From Solanum dulcamara (lineage: Eukaryota; Streptophyta; Magnoliopsida; Solanales; Solanaceae), in the NCBI RefSeq assembly GCF_947179165.1, contig NC_077242.1, forward strand, positions 1,984,001 through 2,048,000: 64,000 bases of DNA. The letters are read 5' to 3'. This document shows, piece after piece, positions 1 through 13,866 of the stretch. The notes under the pieces were generated by a model. That model was not told the origin of the DNA. It was given only the letters and a program-made list of their open reading frames with translations, and searched no databases. How positions within the stretch are numbered: position 1 is the stretch's first letter; every line of letters starts with the position of its first letter. A program made the translations under genes and the position numbers.

Positions 1-2304
<2,304 letters not shown>

Positions 2305-2948
2305 ACATAAAATCCATCAATTGGAACTTTTGAAATGTATCAACTTTGTCCTGTTTGTCAACGGTATTAGTGTATATATGATTATATGAGGTGAATTGAG
2401 GAAGATACTCAAGTAGTCCTGTTTGGCATTTCCATGTATTCTTTGATACTATAATGGACGTAATGAATTGGCCTATTCTGAGTAACAACCTTCTAAAAAC
2501 TTGTGAAACAGGGCATCATAACTTAGCCATCAGCAGGGCGGAAGATCATACTGTATATTCTGATTCATCGACACTAAGCACAAATTCTCGAAAACTGACA
2601 TAACTTCTAAAATTAGTCAAATTGACACGTGATAAAATCTGAGTAAACGCACAATACGAATGTAATGTTAAAACAAAATTGCATATAATATGTACAACAA
2701 ATGAATAAGAAATTAAGTCATTTTTCCATATATATACTCAAGTTTTCGGAGTACGGATGATGTTATGTGAATAAGACGTTATCATTGAGAGGAAGGTGCA
2801 CTGAAATTTCCTTTTGTCAAGGAAAATAATGAAGTAAAATCCACAAATTAAACCAAAAAAACTGTTTTCCCCGTGGCACGCAACAAAAATGATGGTTCAT
2901 ATTTCTGTCCACTTCAATTTTTACCTTTTAACTTTATTTAATGCCACC
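2305..2948. other. Receptor-kinase 3' UTR and flank, no gene seen
   Basis: AT-rich sequence directly after the kinase stop codon. The first 200-300 bases probably hold the 3' UTR. Open frames here are short and resemble nothing. Confidence 0.5.
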
Positions 2949-2950
2949 TA

Positions 2951-3162
2951 CTCCCTCCGTCTCCGTTTCAATTTATTTGTTTGTCCCGGTTGATTTAACA
3001 TGAAGTTTAAAAAAATAAAGAAAACTTTTGAATCTCGTAATCCTAAATTAAAGATATGTTAAATGTATTAAAATATCATTTAATCTCATAATTTTAAATA
3101 TGTCAATCTTTTATTAACGTACTAAAAAAAAAAGTAAGGACAAATAAATTAGAACAGATGAG
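2951..3162. mobile_element. Stowaway-type MITE
   Basis: The left end reads CTCCCTCCGT, the Stowaway hallmark. The two ends are imperfect inverted repeats: the left contains TTTCAATTTATTTGTTTGTC and the right is its near reverse complement, GACAAATAAATTAGAAC. The element is flanked by the TA dinucleotide at 2949-2950 and 3163-3164, as expected for Tc1/mariner-derived MITEs. About 212 bp, no coding capacity. Confidence 0.8.
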
Positions 3163-3423
3163 TAAAATTTTGTGTTGTCTTGAGCTTTAAGGAAACACCC
3201 AGGAATATTCATGTACTTGCCTGTTTTCACTGTGTATACAGTGTCCCAAAATACTTGGATAATAATTAGTGTCTTTTTGCAATCTTACAAATCAGTGGCA
3301 CAGCTAAATCCCCTCCAACAATTATAAAGCATTGTGCTAGCAGGTGTTATATAGTTTATAATTTATGATATTGGAGTAATTATTATTAAAGAAATAGGTA
3401 TTACGGTTTAAATATAGTTGAGT

Positions 3424-3952
3424 ATAGGGATGTGCAAAAATCGAATCGAAAAAAAGTTATTGGGTTAATGTGTTTTTAATGGTTTTATAAAAAAATTATC
3501 GGGTTATTGGTTCGATATTGGTTTTTAATATTGGATTATTGGGTAAACCGATAACTCATTAAGTAATTTATTACTTTACCCCTAAATAAATATTAAATAT
3601 TAATATCAATACGTTATTGGTTATTACCTTTGTCCTTTGGCTTTCAATTCACACTATTGTCCTAGTTTTTTTTATCTGTGTTACACTTGTAAAGTTCTTT
3701 TCATGTTAGTCACTATTGTTTCTATTTTATGAGCATTCCGTAAAATTGTATTATTATCTTGTCGCGCTAAATTATTGGAAAAGTCATATAATTATTTTAT
3801 GAGCATTTTCTTATTGATTAAATCGAAAATCGAACTGTTAAGGATCAAAACCAATAAACCAAAAACTAATTAAAAAAATATGCTATTAATTTAGCATTGT
3901 TCAAATTTGAAAATCAATAAATCGAACCAAACTGATTGATGCACACCCCTAT
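3424..3952. mobile_element. Non-autonomous TIR element (MITE), ~530 bp
   Basis: The left end TAGGGATGTGCAAAAATCGA and the right end TGCACACCCCTA (reverse complement TAGGGGTGTGCA) form imperfect terminal inverted repeats. The interior is AT-rich with no frame. The superfamily is not certain because no clean target-site duplication is visible. Confidence 0.6.
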
Positions 3953-4247
3953 GGATGAAATATTTTGAATAATACCACTGAAATAGTTGAACAGGGCACT
4001 ATAGTTGAAATAACTAAAAGGTGTGTTTGTTCTGCAAAAAGAATGAGACTTTTTAAAATAAGTGTATTTTATCTGCTTATATTTTTTATAAATAGAAACA
4101 TCAATTAATTACTCCGTATCGATCACTTTTAATTCAATTGGTAACTGGTGATAGGTTTGTCACTTTGTTGTATTCCAAAAAAGCATTATCCGCTAATTAC
4201 TATAAACATATAATCACTTTTTAAATACAATCACTCCTTTTAATATA

Positions 4248-4514
4248 TGTAAACTTCAGCTATCATGGATTACACCATGAATTTAGAGCTGGACATTTGA
4301 GATCTCTTGAATGAAATTCACAATAATTTAGAGAAGAAGAAGAGAGAAATTATATTCCAATTGTAACTAACTACAATGCTTGATATATATATTGGATCAT
4401 CACTAATCTTCTAACTAACTGACTACTGCTTTGTGCACTGACTGAATATGTTAACTGACTAACTATAAGTTAGTTATAACAACTTAACTAACTGACACGT
4501 CACTAGTCTCAATA
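4248..4514 (-). repeat. 3' LTR of the copia element
   Basis: 267 bp. It is matched along its length by 8448-8729; both begin TGTAAACTTCAGCTA and end GTCTCAATA or GCCTCAATA on the plus strand. Confidence 0.88.
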
Positions 4515-7085
4515 TTCCCCCTCAAGCTGAATGGTAAGACCACATTCTTCATTCCAAGCTTGACCAGCAGATAGTAATGTTGAGCCTTTCCTAATCCTTT
4601 TGTAAGAAAATCTGCAGGTTGATCCTTTGTTCCTATATGGTGAGTTTTGATTAATCTTTGTTGTAGTTTTTCTTTTACAAAGTGACAATCAATATCTATG
4701 TGTTTGGTACGCTCGTGAAGTATTAGATTTGCTGTTATTTGGATAGCAGCCTTGCTGTCACAGTATAGATCAATAGGTTGTGTAATTGTAACTCCAGTTC
4801 TTTGAATAATCCAGTTAACCAAGAGAGTTCTGCTACTGTAGAAGCCATACTTCTGAACTCAGCCTCTGCTGAGCTTCTTGATATTGTCTCCTGCTTTTTA
4901 GACTTTCATGATATCAAGGAAGAGCCAAATTTGGCCATATATCCTGTGACTGACTTTCTAGTCTTTACAAGTGGCCCAATCTGAGCCACAATAGGCAACT
5001 AAGTGGTGAGAAGTGTTTGATGACATGAGCAGACCAAGGCCTGGAGCATTCTTGATGTATTTGATGACTCTAGTGGCAGCAAGCATATGAGACTCCTTTG
5101 ATTTATGCAAGAATTAACTTAAAACCTGAACAGTGTAAGCAATGTCAGTTCTAGTTATGTTAAGATAAAGTAATCTGCTTATTAATCTTTGGTAACCCCC
5201 TGGATCCATCAATAACTTGTCATCAACCTTGCTTCCCGTAGCCATATCAAACTCATAGAAAGTGAGTTTTTGATTGAAATTAAGAGGAGTTAAAGCTGGC
5301 TTAGCCCCCTTGCCCTGAATCTGCAATCAGTTCAAAGGCATATTTTCTCTGATTTAGCAAAATTCCAAAGGTACTTTTGGAAACCTCAATGCCCAAAAAG
5401 AATCTCAAGTCACCAAGATCCTTTATCTTAAACTTCTGCTGAAGGTTGAATCTTATAGACTGAATAAGATCTGAATTGGAACCAGTGATGAGGAGGTTAT
5501 CCACATACACTAAAACAATAACAACATCTGAACCAGTTGTGTAAGTGAAAAGTGGATAATCAAAATGACTTTGAATAAATCCTAAATCCTGAAGAGCATG
5601 TGTTAGTTTCAAATTTCACTTCATGGAAGCCTGCTTCAGACCATATAAAGACTTTTTGAGCCTGCAAACCTTGTTAGGAGAACCTTTATAAAAGTCATAA
5701 GGGATCTGCATGTAAACCTCCTCGATCAAGTCCCCTTGAAGGAAAACATTACACACATTCATTTGATATATAGACCAGTGCTTAGATGCTGCAATAGCTA
5801 GAACAGACCTGACTGTCACCATCTTAGCAACTGGAGAAAATGTCTCATTGTAATCAAGATCCTCCTATTGACTGAAACCTTTGGCAACTAACCTTTCCTT
5901 GAATCTTTCTACCTGACCATCAGCCTTGTGCTTGATCTTAAATACTTATTTACACCCTATGGCATGTTTACCTAGAGGAAAATCAACTATGTCCCAAGTA
6001 TCATTCTTTTCAAGTACAACTATCTCTTTCTTCATTGCAAAGACCCATCTATCATCTTTGACAGCTTCATGATAGTTCTGAGGTTCAATAACTGAGGAGT
6101 AAGCAACTAGAAATCTTGCATAAGCAGGGGACAAAGTATCATAGATGAGGTAGTCAGACATAGGATAAGTACAAGTATTAACTACATAATCAGTAAACCA
6201 TTTTGAAGAAGCTCTGGGTCTGCTAGACTGTTTCAGTGGTTATGGAACAAAAGTAGGAGGTTGAACAATAATTAGAGGCTCAATATTAGGTAATTGTGGA
6301 GGGGATGGAATATCAGTTGTAGGCTCAATAAGAACCTCATGAACAACTGAATTATTGAATTCTGAGCCATTGTCAGTTCTAAGAGTCTTGGCAGTAAAAC
6401 CATATTGAGTTTTAATCATGCAAAAGAAATATTTTAACAACTAATAAATTTCATCTTTAGAATTCATCAGAAACAACTAAGTAAGTCTGAAAAAATCATC
6501 TACAATGGTGATGAAATATCTTTTTCCATCAATAGTTGGCACTCTATATGGTCCCTATACATCAGCATGTAGCAAATCAAAAATAACATTTGAATGAGTA
6601 GTACTAATAGGAAATGGTAGTTTAGTTTGTCTAGCTAGAGGGCACACAGGACATAAACCACATGATATATCTATAGTAGTATGTAAAAACTTGTCCATCT
6701 TCTGTATAGCTGTAATAGGCATGTGTCCAAGTCTTCTATGCCAAGTGTTGAGTGTAGAATTGTCCTTAACAGCAGAAAGAGTTGTTGTAGAATGATGTAC
6801 TTTATTAGAGGCTGAAAGAGGAGAGTTTAGAAGTTGAGATATACCAATCAAATAGAGACCCCTTAATTCTCTACCAATCCCCAATACCTTGCCACTGTAA
6901 AAGTCCTGAAACACACACAACTCAGGATAAAAGCCTATTATACACTGTAGTTCCTTAATGATTTTGGACACAGATAAAAAATTAAATTTGAAGTTTGGAA
7001 TATAAAGGACATCTTTTGTCTGTTGTGATGCCAATATATGCACAAAACCTTTGTGTGTAATATCAGATTTCTCATCATTTGGCAA
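4484..7085 (-). pseudogene. copia pol remnant: integrase, reverse transcriptase, RNase H
   Basis: In order on the minus strand: a GAG-pre-integrase segment with WHRRLGH and CGLCPVCPLARQ (6555-7085); integrase pieces with LRTDNGSEFNN (6240-6440); the linker DRWVFAMKKEI (5946-6161); reverse transcriptase pieces (5301-5822) including the active-site strand; and RNase H DLYCDSKAAIQI with HIDIDCHFVKE (4484-4822). The active-site box reads YVDN rather than YVDD. Integrase is internally deleted: NGSEFNN runs straight into an unrelated linker. Many frameshifts. The final frame reads through the polypurine tract into the LTR. Confidence 0.85.
4515..4524 (-). other. Polypurine tract of the copia element
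   Basis: On the sense strand GAGGGGGAA abuts the 3' LTR, whose first bases are TATTGAG. Its exact contact supports the TA terminus over a TGAG start. Confidence 0.75.
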
Positions 7086-7310
7086 ATATATCTATTTAAT
7101 TTTTGATAACTGTTGGAATTTACTTAGTATATCTAGTCTTGAGACCATTTGATTGGTTGCTCCTGAATCTATCACCCATTCAACTTGGTCCAATTTAGAT
7201 AGCAGGGACAAAAAATTGCCTGTATTTGAGTCATTAGAGTTAGAAGGACCAGTAAGGTTAACTGTAGGTGCATTTGCTGCAATATCTGACTCTTGCCCTT
7301 ATTTGATCAT

Positions 7311-8362
7311 CTATTGAATCTGATAGTATTGCTTAGGTGAGAAAATTGCTTCTAATTGTTTATTAGTAATTTTCTTTGATGATTCCTCAGCTACATGATT
7401 CACCGTAGTCTTTGGATGATATTGAGGCTTTGTCTTTGACCTATTATCATGTGAAATTTTATCATACTGATAATCACCTCTCTCATGTTTATGACCTTTG
7501 TTGTACTGAAAATTCCTCTCATTTGTTTGACCTAGCAATCTCCTACATACTGCTCTAGTATGACCTGGCTTCTTACAAAAATCACAATACAAATCTGATC
7601 TCTTAGGCCTGTAATTAGGTGCTGGCTTGTTTGTCATTAAGGCAGTAGTCTCATTGATCTCCAAATCTGACATCAATTAGTGAATGATCTCTGACTCTCT
7701 TCTTGCATTACCAGGGCATAGATTTGATTCAATCTAGATAATGGTTGCATTATGAGAATTTGACTCTTAGCTCTAGAATAAGAGTCATTCAATCTTGTAA
7801 GAAATTGAAAAATCCTGTACTTTTGTATGTGTTCAGTGAATACTCTTGAGGTCTCGCAATTGCATGTTGGAGGAGGAATCAAGGCATCAAATTCATCCTA
7901 GAGATCACTAAGTCTGGAGAAATAAACTGACACGGTATTGCTTCCTTAAGTGAGGAAGGCTATCTCCTTGTGCAGATGGAAAGTTCTTACACTATTTTCC
8001 TTGTCAAACTTTTCCTTTAATCTTTCTCAAATTCTTCGAGAATCAGATGCATATGCAATTCCTTTCATCAATTCCTTTGAAACTACATTCATAATCCATG
8101 AGAGGACAATCGCAATACACCTTTCCCATCTCTTCAACAATGCTCCAGTGTATGAATATTTTGCACAGCTTCCATTAACAAAACCTAGTTTGTTCTTGCC
8201 AAGTAGAGCAATCTTCATGTACCTGCTTCACAAAGTGTAATTCTCTGTTCCAGTTAGCTGAATTATGATCAAAGTTCTTCCTGGTGTATCCGTTGTTTGC
8301 AGAAATAATGGATCATTGTGATCAATAGCTGGCTCAGTACGATTTGTTGGTGTCTCCTCCAT
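7311..8362 (-). pseudogene. copia gag remnant with CCHC zinc knuckle
   Basis: The reading starts at an ATG at 8362 (MEETPTNRTEP...). It continues through pieces in different frames and reaches a nucleocapsid segment with CDFCKKPGHTRAVC, a C-X2-C-X4-H-X4-C knuckle that would bind the element's RNA. Several frameshifts and stops (near 8228, 8027 and 7670) break it, so no full Gag can be made. Confidence 0.8.
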
Positions 8363-8435
8363 TATCGAGATCAAAAAGAAAAAAATGAAATCAATAGAGT
8401 TGATGCTTCGCGGAAATGCGCACACTTGAACGAGT

Positions 8436-8447
8436 GCTCTGATACCA
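8436..8447 (-). other. Primer binding site, initiator tRNA-Met
   Basis: On the sense (minus) strand TGGTATCAGAGC directly follows the 5' LTR. This is the standard plant copia primer site, complementary to the 3' end of tRNA-iMet. Confidence 0.9.
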
Positions 8448-8729
8448 TGTAAACTTCAGCTACCACGGATTACACCATGGATTTAGAGCTGGACATTTGA
8501 GATCTCTTGAATGAAATTCACAACAATTTGGAGATGAAGAAGAGAGAGATTTTATTCCATTAACCTTGATTACAATCAACTAACTGCAATGCTTCATATA
8601 TATATATTGGATCATTACTGATCTTCTAACTAACTGACTACTGCTTTGTGCACTGACTGAATATGCTAACTGACTAATTATAAGTTAGTTATAACAACCT
8701 AACTAACTGACACGTCACTAGCCTCAATA
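8448..8729 (-). repeat. 5' LTR of the copia element
   Basis: 282 bp, partner of 4248-4514. The size difference is mostly one insertion after TTCCATTAACC. The target duplication ATATA follows at 8730-8734. Confidence 0.88.
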
Positions 8730-8734
8730 ATATA

Positions 8735-10170
8735 GTAATAATATTACGCCTTAAGCCAGTAGAGTGTCACATGATGCACTAATAATCTTGGCAATGTAAA
8801 GGATATCTTTTATACGACATAGTTTTTCGATCGCTATATTCTTGCCGTAGCGAATATGGATTAACAACTCAATTATGAAAAAAATGGTTACAAATAAAAT
8901 AATTCGATCGTCAAATTTCTATCTTGAGGTATTTTTTTTTCTAGTTATTTTTTTCAATTTCTTTATTTGTTTACTGTTTATGTGATATTATTTTCCGTAT
9001 GAGTATGTTTTAATAAGAATAACACATTTTTATATTTAAAACTAAATTAGTTATGACTGAGTTTTTACAAGTCCACAAATATGTTACAACGTGTACTTTA
9101 ACACAAATTACAACACTATAAGTTTCTTTATTTGTTAAATTCTATGATGAATTAAATTACATTACATAAATTAAAACGGAGAAGAAATGAAATAATTAAT
9201 AAAATATATCTATAAATTACAACCAAAAGACCAGAGAAGATCGATTGTGACTTAACATACTGAAGGAAAACATTCAGTACGTACATTTCCTTCCATTTCC
9301 GTATTCTAGTTTAACTCTATCGAAAAGTTTGTAGAAGACGAATTTGGAATAATATATAGTGCTTATTTAATAGAGAAAAATGTTAGTTATAAAAAATACT
9401 TCAATTTACTAAAAATAATAATGGGACATCTGAAGTTCAATGGAAGAAGCAGAAAGTACAACCTTAAATAGGAGATTGAATTAGAACTCCCTCTTTTTCT
9501 TAGATCAAGATCTAGGATGGTCCAAAAGTTGCTATATTAGTGGCATTACTATTCTAAACTTGGAATTTTATCACTTGAGATAAAAGTCGATTCAAAATTT
9601 TGAGTTTATGTAAACAAAATTATTTATATATATTAAGTTAATTTATTAATATAAATATATAATTTTGATCAAAATTATTGAATTTTGTTAGATATAACTC
9701 TAAATCCACGTTTGCAGCAACATGTTTCTGTTCTTAACTGATATTATTTCCACGTTTCTTTTCTTGTCTTGTCTTGTTTTATCTCATTTTTATTGCTTTT
9801 ATTCTGCTTTAGATTATTATTTTCTATATGGTTTGATGAATCTTGTTACTGTTGGATAATAGTGATGGGAGGAATTTAACATTGGAAGATATTTATTCTA
9901 TCCAAATTCTTACTGCTTCAATAAACGAATCTAAGGAGATGTATAGCGTAATTTGGGGAGATATAATTATATAAAGGATAATTTTATCAAATAATAAAAA
10001 ACAATACACGTGTGTGCTAAAATCTTAAGAGACACTCATTTAAAATTAGTCGGAGTGATACATTAGCGATTATTTAAAAGGAAACTTGTCGAAGATTGAA
10101 CGTAAATTGCAATCTAAAATACACATTCATCGCCAATCCGTTATTAAATCGAATTGAGCACATTTTTTAG
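8735..10170. other. AT-rich intergenic sequence, no gene seen
   Basis: No frame, tRNA or clear terminal repeat was recognised. A short stretch near 9585-9710 resembles AT-rich transposon debris seen again near 18080. Confidence 0.5.
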
Positions 10171-10997
10171 AGGGAAAAAGGGTCTTATATACCCCTCAAC
10201 TTTATCATTTAGAATTGATATGTTCCTAGTGACTCATAATTAATTTTAAATTTACTAGTTAAAGTTTTTTTATTAAAAAAATATAAGGTTATATTTGATC
10301 TTTCTCACACATAATTTATTTATTTTAATTTTTTGATTCAACAGCTAAATTGAATTTATTATTTTGATGGTCAAATTTATTTTTCTCACTACTTTTCTTG
10401 TGAAATTTATCATACATGCCCCAATTTTTTTTTATAGATAAAAAAACTAAATTACAATATTGCAATAAAAAAAATAAGTTTTCAGTTACAATATAGCCGC
10501 CAAAAATAGTTTTAAATTTTTTTCCTACTTTTTTCTCTTTTTTCCATTCACACTTTATTTTTTTTCATTTTTCTTATTTTTACACCAAAAAATGAAAGAA
10601 AAAATAAAATAAAAATTAGAAACTCAAATAATGATAATCAAAGAAGTCAAAAAATTATTCTTGTGTGAAAAAGATTAAATATACCCCTAATCTTTTCTAT
10701 AAAAAAAATCATGTATGGATGTTTTTTTATTTTAATTTACTTTCTCAAAAACAAATATACCCCACCCCATACATGAATTTTTAAAAAATTTAAAAATAAA
10801 AAAAGTATTTTTTTTTCACTTCTTTCAGATGAAAAGAGTATATGTGAATCATTTTTGTAGTTGTGGGGTATATCTGAGCCACTTTTATAATGGTGGGATA
10901 TATGCGAGTCATTTGTATATATATGTGTCACTTTCATAATGGAAAGTATATCAGCTCTAAATGAAAAAGTTGAGGGGTATATCAAGACCTTTTCCCT
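10171..10997. mobile_element. Non-autonomous TIR element with ~45-bp inverted ends
   Basis: The left end AGGGAAAAAGGGTCTTATAT continues into ACCCCTCAACTTTATCATTT. The right end is its near reverse complement (AAAGTTGAGGGGTATATC then AAGACCTTTTCCCTTTTT). The interior of about 0.8 kb is very AT-rich, with short repeats around 10860-10960. No transposase. The target duplication is not resolved. Confidence 0.7.
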
Positions 10998-11456
10998 TTT
11001 TTTAATTATTTAGAGACATAAGTCATTCATCATGGCTTCTTTGATACTGTATTCCTTTTTTATATCTGCTTTGAAATGGTTTACTTGAGCCAAGAGCCTA
11101 TCTTTAAAATAACTTCTCCTACCTTCAAAAAATATGTAGGGATAAGATCTGCATATAAATCATCTTCTTCAAATACCCTTTATAAAATTATACGAAATAT
11201 ATTATTATTATAGAGACATAAGTGGAGCGTCGCTAATTTTTCCTTTTTAAGTCCTGAAAAGAACAAATCAAACAAGAAAAGATAGGAACTTAATAATTGA
11301 TTCAGATTTAGGAATATTTTTAAATATGGAAATGGGCAAAACCCACAAAAGTTGCCCTAGATAGCGCTAGAAGCAATTATATGAATGGTTAATGGTATGA
11401 CCCATCACACATGTACCCTAAAACACACGTAGACATCGTTATCATTCAGGGCATAT

Positions 11457-11640
11457 AGGGCAGTTCCAATGTACAAATTATTCTGTATTAACAGGGTTCT
11501 AGGAGGGACCACATCTCAAGAGGTGTAGTGTAGATAAATTATTAATGCAAATATTAGTAATTATTTTTGCGGTTCAAATTTGTGACCTATAAATCACACA
11601 AATGGAGACAACTTTTTTGTGGGCCGAGGGATTCCTCTAA
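11457..11640 (-). mobile_element. Au-like SINE, degenerate, minus strand
   Basis: Read on the minus strand, the tRNA-like head includes GGTCACAAATTTGAACCG around the B box (11567-11610). The body then follows the Au pattern; the plus strand carries the diverged forms of GGGCAG, GTGCAC, the GACCACA block and GCATTT in the same spacing as in the better copy at 20321-20504. Heavily mutated. Confidence 0.55.
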
Positions 11641-11835
11641 TTTAACCCATCGTTATCATTCAAATCCTAGAAATAGTACTGTGAGGAAAGGCTTTCCCGT
11701 AGATTTTACTAAAAAACAACTCCTTTTTCACAAGTGTGCTGTGCTTTTCAAATGATTCTTCATGCAACTTCCAGGAAGGAGAATTTTACAAGCCAACAAT
11801 TTTACAACCTCCACACATTAATTTCCTTCATTACT

Positions 11836-11847
11836 TATATATATATA
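11836..11847 (+). promoter_or_regulatory. TATA box of the EF-hand gene
   Basis: TATATATATAGA about 70 bases before the ATG at 11914, in an otherwise repetitive (GATA)n context. Spacing fits a short 5' UTR. Other TATA-like strings in this AT-rich DNA make it uncertain. Confidence 0.45.
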
Positions 11848-11913
11848 GATAGATAGATAGATTGATATGCAGACATATACACAAACACACAACACATACA
11901 CACCAATAAAAAA

Positions 11914-12258
11914 ATGGGTGATGATCCTTTTGGATTCGAAGATTATTTCCCTTCGATGATGGAGAGATTAGGAGCGGAAGGATTCATGAGGGAGCTTTGT
12001 AATGGATTCTGTTTGCTTATGGATGTGAGTATAGGGCTAATAACTTATGAGAGTTTGAAGAGGAACACAATGAATCTTGGTTTGAATGATTTAAGAGATG
12101 ATGAGTTGATTTACATGTTGGCTGAAGGAGATTTGGATGGTGATGGAGCACTTAATCAGATGGAATTTTGTATTCTCATGTTTAGATTGAGTCCTGGTTT
12201 AATGGATGGATCTAAGAAATACATGGACGATATGGGGCTTATTGATTTACAACCCTAG
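11914..12258 (+). CDS. Calcium-binding EF-hand protein, KIC/PBP1 (PINOID-binding protein 1) type
   Basis: A 114-residue acidic protein from one exon. It carries a single canonical EF-hand loop DLDGDGALNQME (D1, D3, D5, N9, E12) at about residues 73-84, within a decayed EF-hand pair. This single-loop architecture and the ending GLIDLQP fit the KIC/PBP1 family. Arabidopsis members regulate the kinesin-like KCBP and bind the PINOID kinase in a calcium-dependent way. By inference this gene is a small cytosolic calcium sensor with an unknown partner. The length is close to the family's roughly 110-135 residues, and the ATG is the first in the frame. Directly downstream lie truncated copies of its own 3' end. 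Confidence 0.85.
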   Translation: MGDDPFGFEDYFPSMMERLGAEGFMRELCNGFCLLMDVSIGLITYESLKRNTMNLGLNDLRDDELIYMLAEGDLDGDGALNQMEFCILMFRLSPGLMDGSKKYMDDMGLIDLQP

Positions 12259-13560
12259 CTAGGTTTTTTCTTGTGTGTTTTATTTATGTTACTTGTACTA
12301 ATTAATATCATGAGAGATATGATGATTTTATGCCAAATAAATAATTCTCCATGTATATCTATGTGTGTATTAATTTGAAGGGGCGATGATTAATTGTCAT
12401 ACCACGATATCAGGTATTTCTACTTCATGATAATGTTTTCATCTTTTGTATGCTGTTCAGTAAAATACTGAAGAAGATGAAAAGATTTGTTCTATGTTGT
12501 TTTGATCGATTAGAAGGTATAATTAAAAACATCTCGTTTCTTTTTATTTTATTTTTGGATGGATCTAAGCAATACATGGATGATTTGGGGCTTATTGATT
12601 TCCAATCCTAGTTTTATTAATTTCATGAGAGATGATGATATCTTATGTCAAATAAATAATTCCTCATGTATATGTGCCTTAATTTGAAGGAGTGATCATT
12701 AAGTAATTATCAAACTATATCAGGAATTTCGACTTCATAATGTTTCTCTTGATCATTTTGTTGTTCAGTGAAATAGTGAAAGATATTTTATTAATGATGG
12801 AAAAGAATGAAAAGATTTGTTCTATATTGTTCAGCTCAATCAGAAGGTAAGGAAACATTATATCTCATTTCCTTTTATTTTATTTGTTTTGGATGGATAT
12901 AAGCAATACATGAATGATTTGGGGCTTATTGATTTGCAACCCTAGTTAAATTTCTATGTTTCTATGCAACTTATGTGCTTATAATATCATGAGAGATATC
13001 TACAACAACAACAATCCAGTGAAATCCCACATCGTGGGGTCTGGGGAGGGTAGAGTGTACGCAGACCTGACTCCTACCAATGTAGGACGGCTGTTTCCGA
13101 AAGACCCTCGGCTCATGAGAGATATCTATGCCAAATAAATAATTCTCCATGTATGCCTATGTCCCTTAATTTGGAGTGCTGATTAATGATCATACTACAT
13201 CAGGTACTTCAATTTCTTTCTTTTTATCTTTTATTGTTCAGTAAAATATTGATGAAGGATATTTCATTATTAATTTTAAAAAAACAGATAAAAGGATTTG
13301 TTATATGTTATTTAGATCGATTAGAAGGTAATACATGTGTCTTTTGATGTAACTTGCGCTAATATCTACATCCAGGTACTTCCACTTTATGATGTTAATA
13401 TATATTCTCTTATGCTTTTTTGTTTTTGAAGTATAATATTGAAGTGAATTTATTACCTCGACTTGATAATGTAATATATATATATGATGAAAAAAGAGAT
13501 GAAGAGATCTGTTATATGTTGTTCAGGTCGATTAGAGGTAAAAAAGTATTTATATTTCTT
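12203..13560 (+). repeat. Tandem array of the EF-hand gene's 3' end and 3' UTR
   Basis: The last ~18 codons and ~300 bp of downstream sequence of the EF-hand gene recur head to tail. Copy A is the gene itself (12203-12556). Copies B (12557-12889) and C (12890-13335, with an inserted LINE tail) each begin GGATGGAT.TAAGCAATACATG and carry the end of the frame to a TAG at about 12611 and 12945. A weaker copy D (about 13340-13560) keeps only 3'-flank landmarks such as GTTATATGTTGTTCAGGTCG. None of the copies has a start codon or the EF-hand loop. Confidence 0.8.
13002..13112 (-). mobile_element. 5'-truncated RTE LINE 3' tail (111 bp) with 15-bp target duplication
   Basis: The insert starts ACAACAACAACA, the (TTG)n tail on the minus strand, and carries the conserved block GTGTACGCAGACCT. 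It is flanked by perfect copies of TCATGAGAGATATCT at 12987-13001 and 13113-13127. It sits in copy C of the EF-hand 3'-end array. Confidence 0.85.
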
Positions 13561-13866
13561 TTTATCTATTTTTTTTGGGTGGGGTAATTAGTATATACAA
13601 AGTTAGAAGTTAACAAAATTAGGTCGAGCATTATTTAAGAAAAACTATAATTTACAAGGGGAAAGGATTAAAGGCAAGAACCAATACGTATTAAATTTGT
13701 CTGAACCTAACTAATTTATTGTCTATGCTCATATATAAATTCTCAAGTTTTTTCTAGGATGAGAATGACAAAATACTCCTGATCTCTTGTTAGGGGCAGA
13801 AAAGTACAATTCTATATTATATACCATATACTTCGTTAGAAAATCCTACATTCAATCTCGGAGGAA

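Larger units (their letters stand above)
4248..8729 (-). mobile_element. Ty1/copia LTR retrotransposon, degenerate, TA..CA termini
   Basis: A complete-length but dead copia element read on the minus strand. It has two LTRs, a tRNA-iMet primer site, a polypurine tract, and broken gag and pol in the copia order gag, integrase, reverse transcriptase, RNase H. It is bounded by the 5-bp duplication ATATA at 4243-4247 and 8730-8734 if the LTRs are taken to start TATTGAG and end TTTACA on the sense strand. That gives the non-canonical TA..CA termini known from some plant copia families (AtRE1 and, as far as I recall, tomato TARE1). The LTRs differ by roughly 18 substitutions and one ~15-nt indel by eye, about 6-7 %, so the insertion is old. 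Confidence 0.9.

Noticed and set aside
4248..4511. copia LTR read with TG..CA ends
   Set aside because: With these ends the flanks do not match, while extending by three bases to the TA terminus gives a perfect 5-bp duplication and a contiguous polypurine tract.
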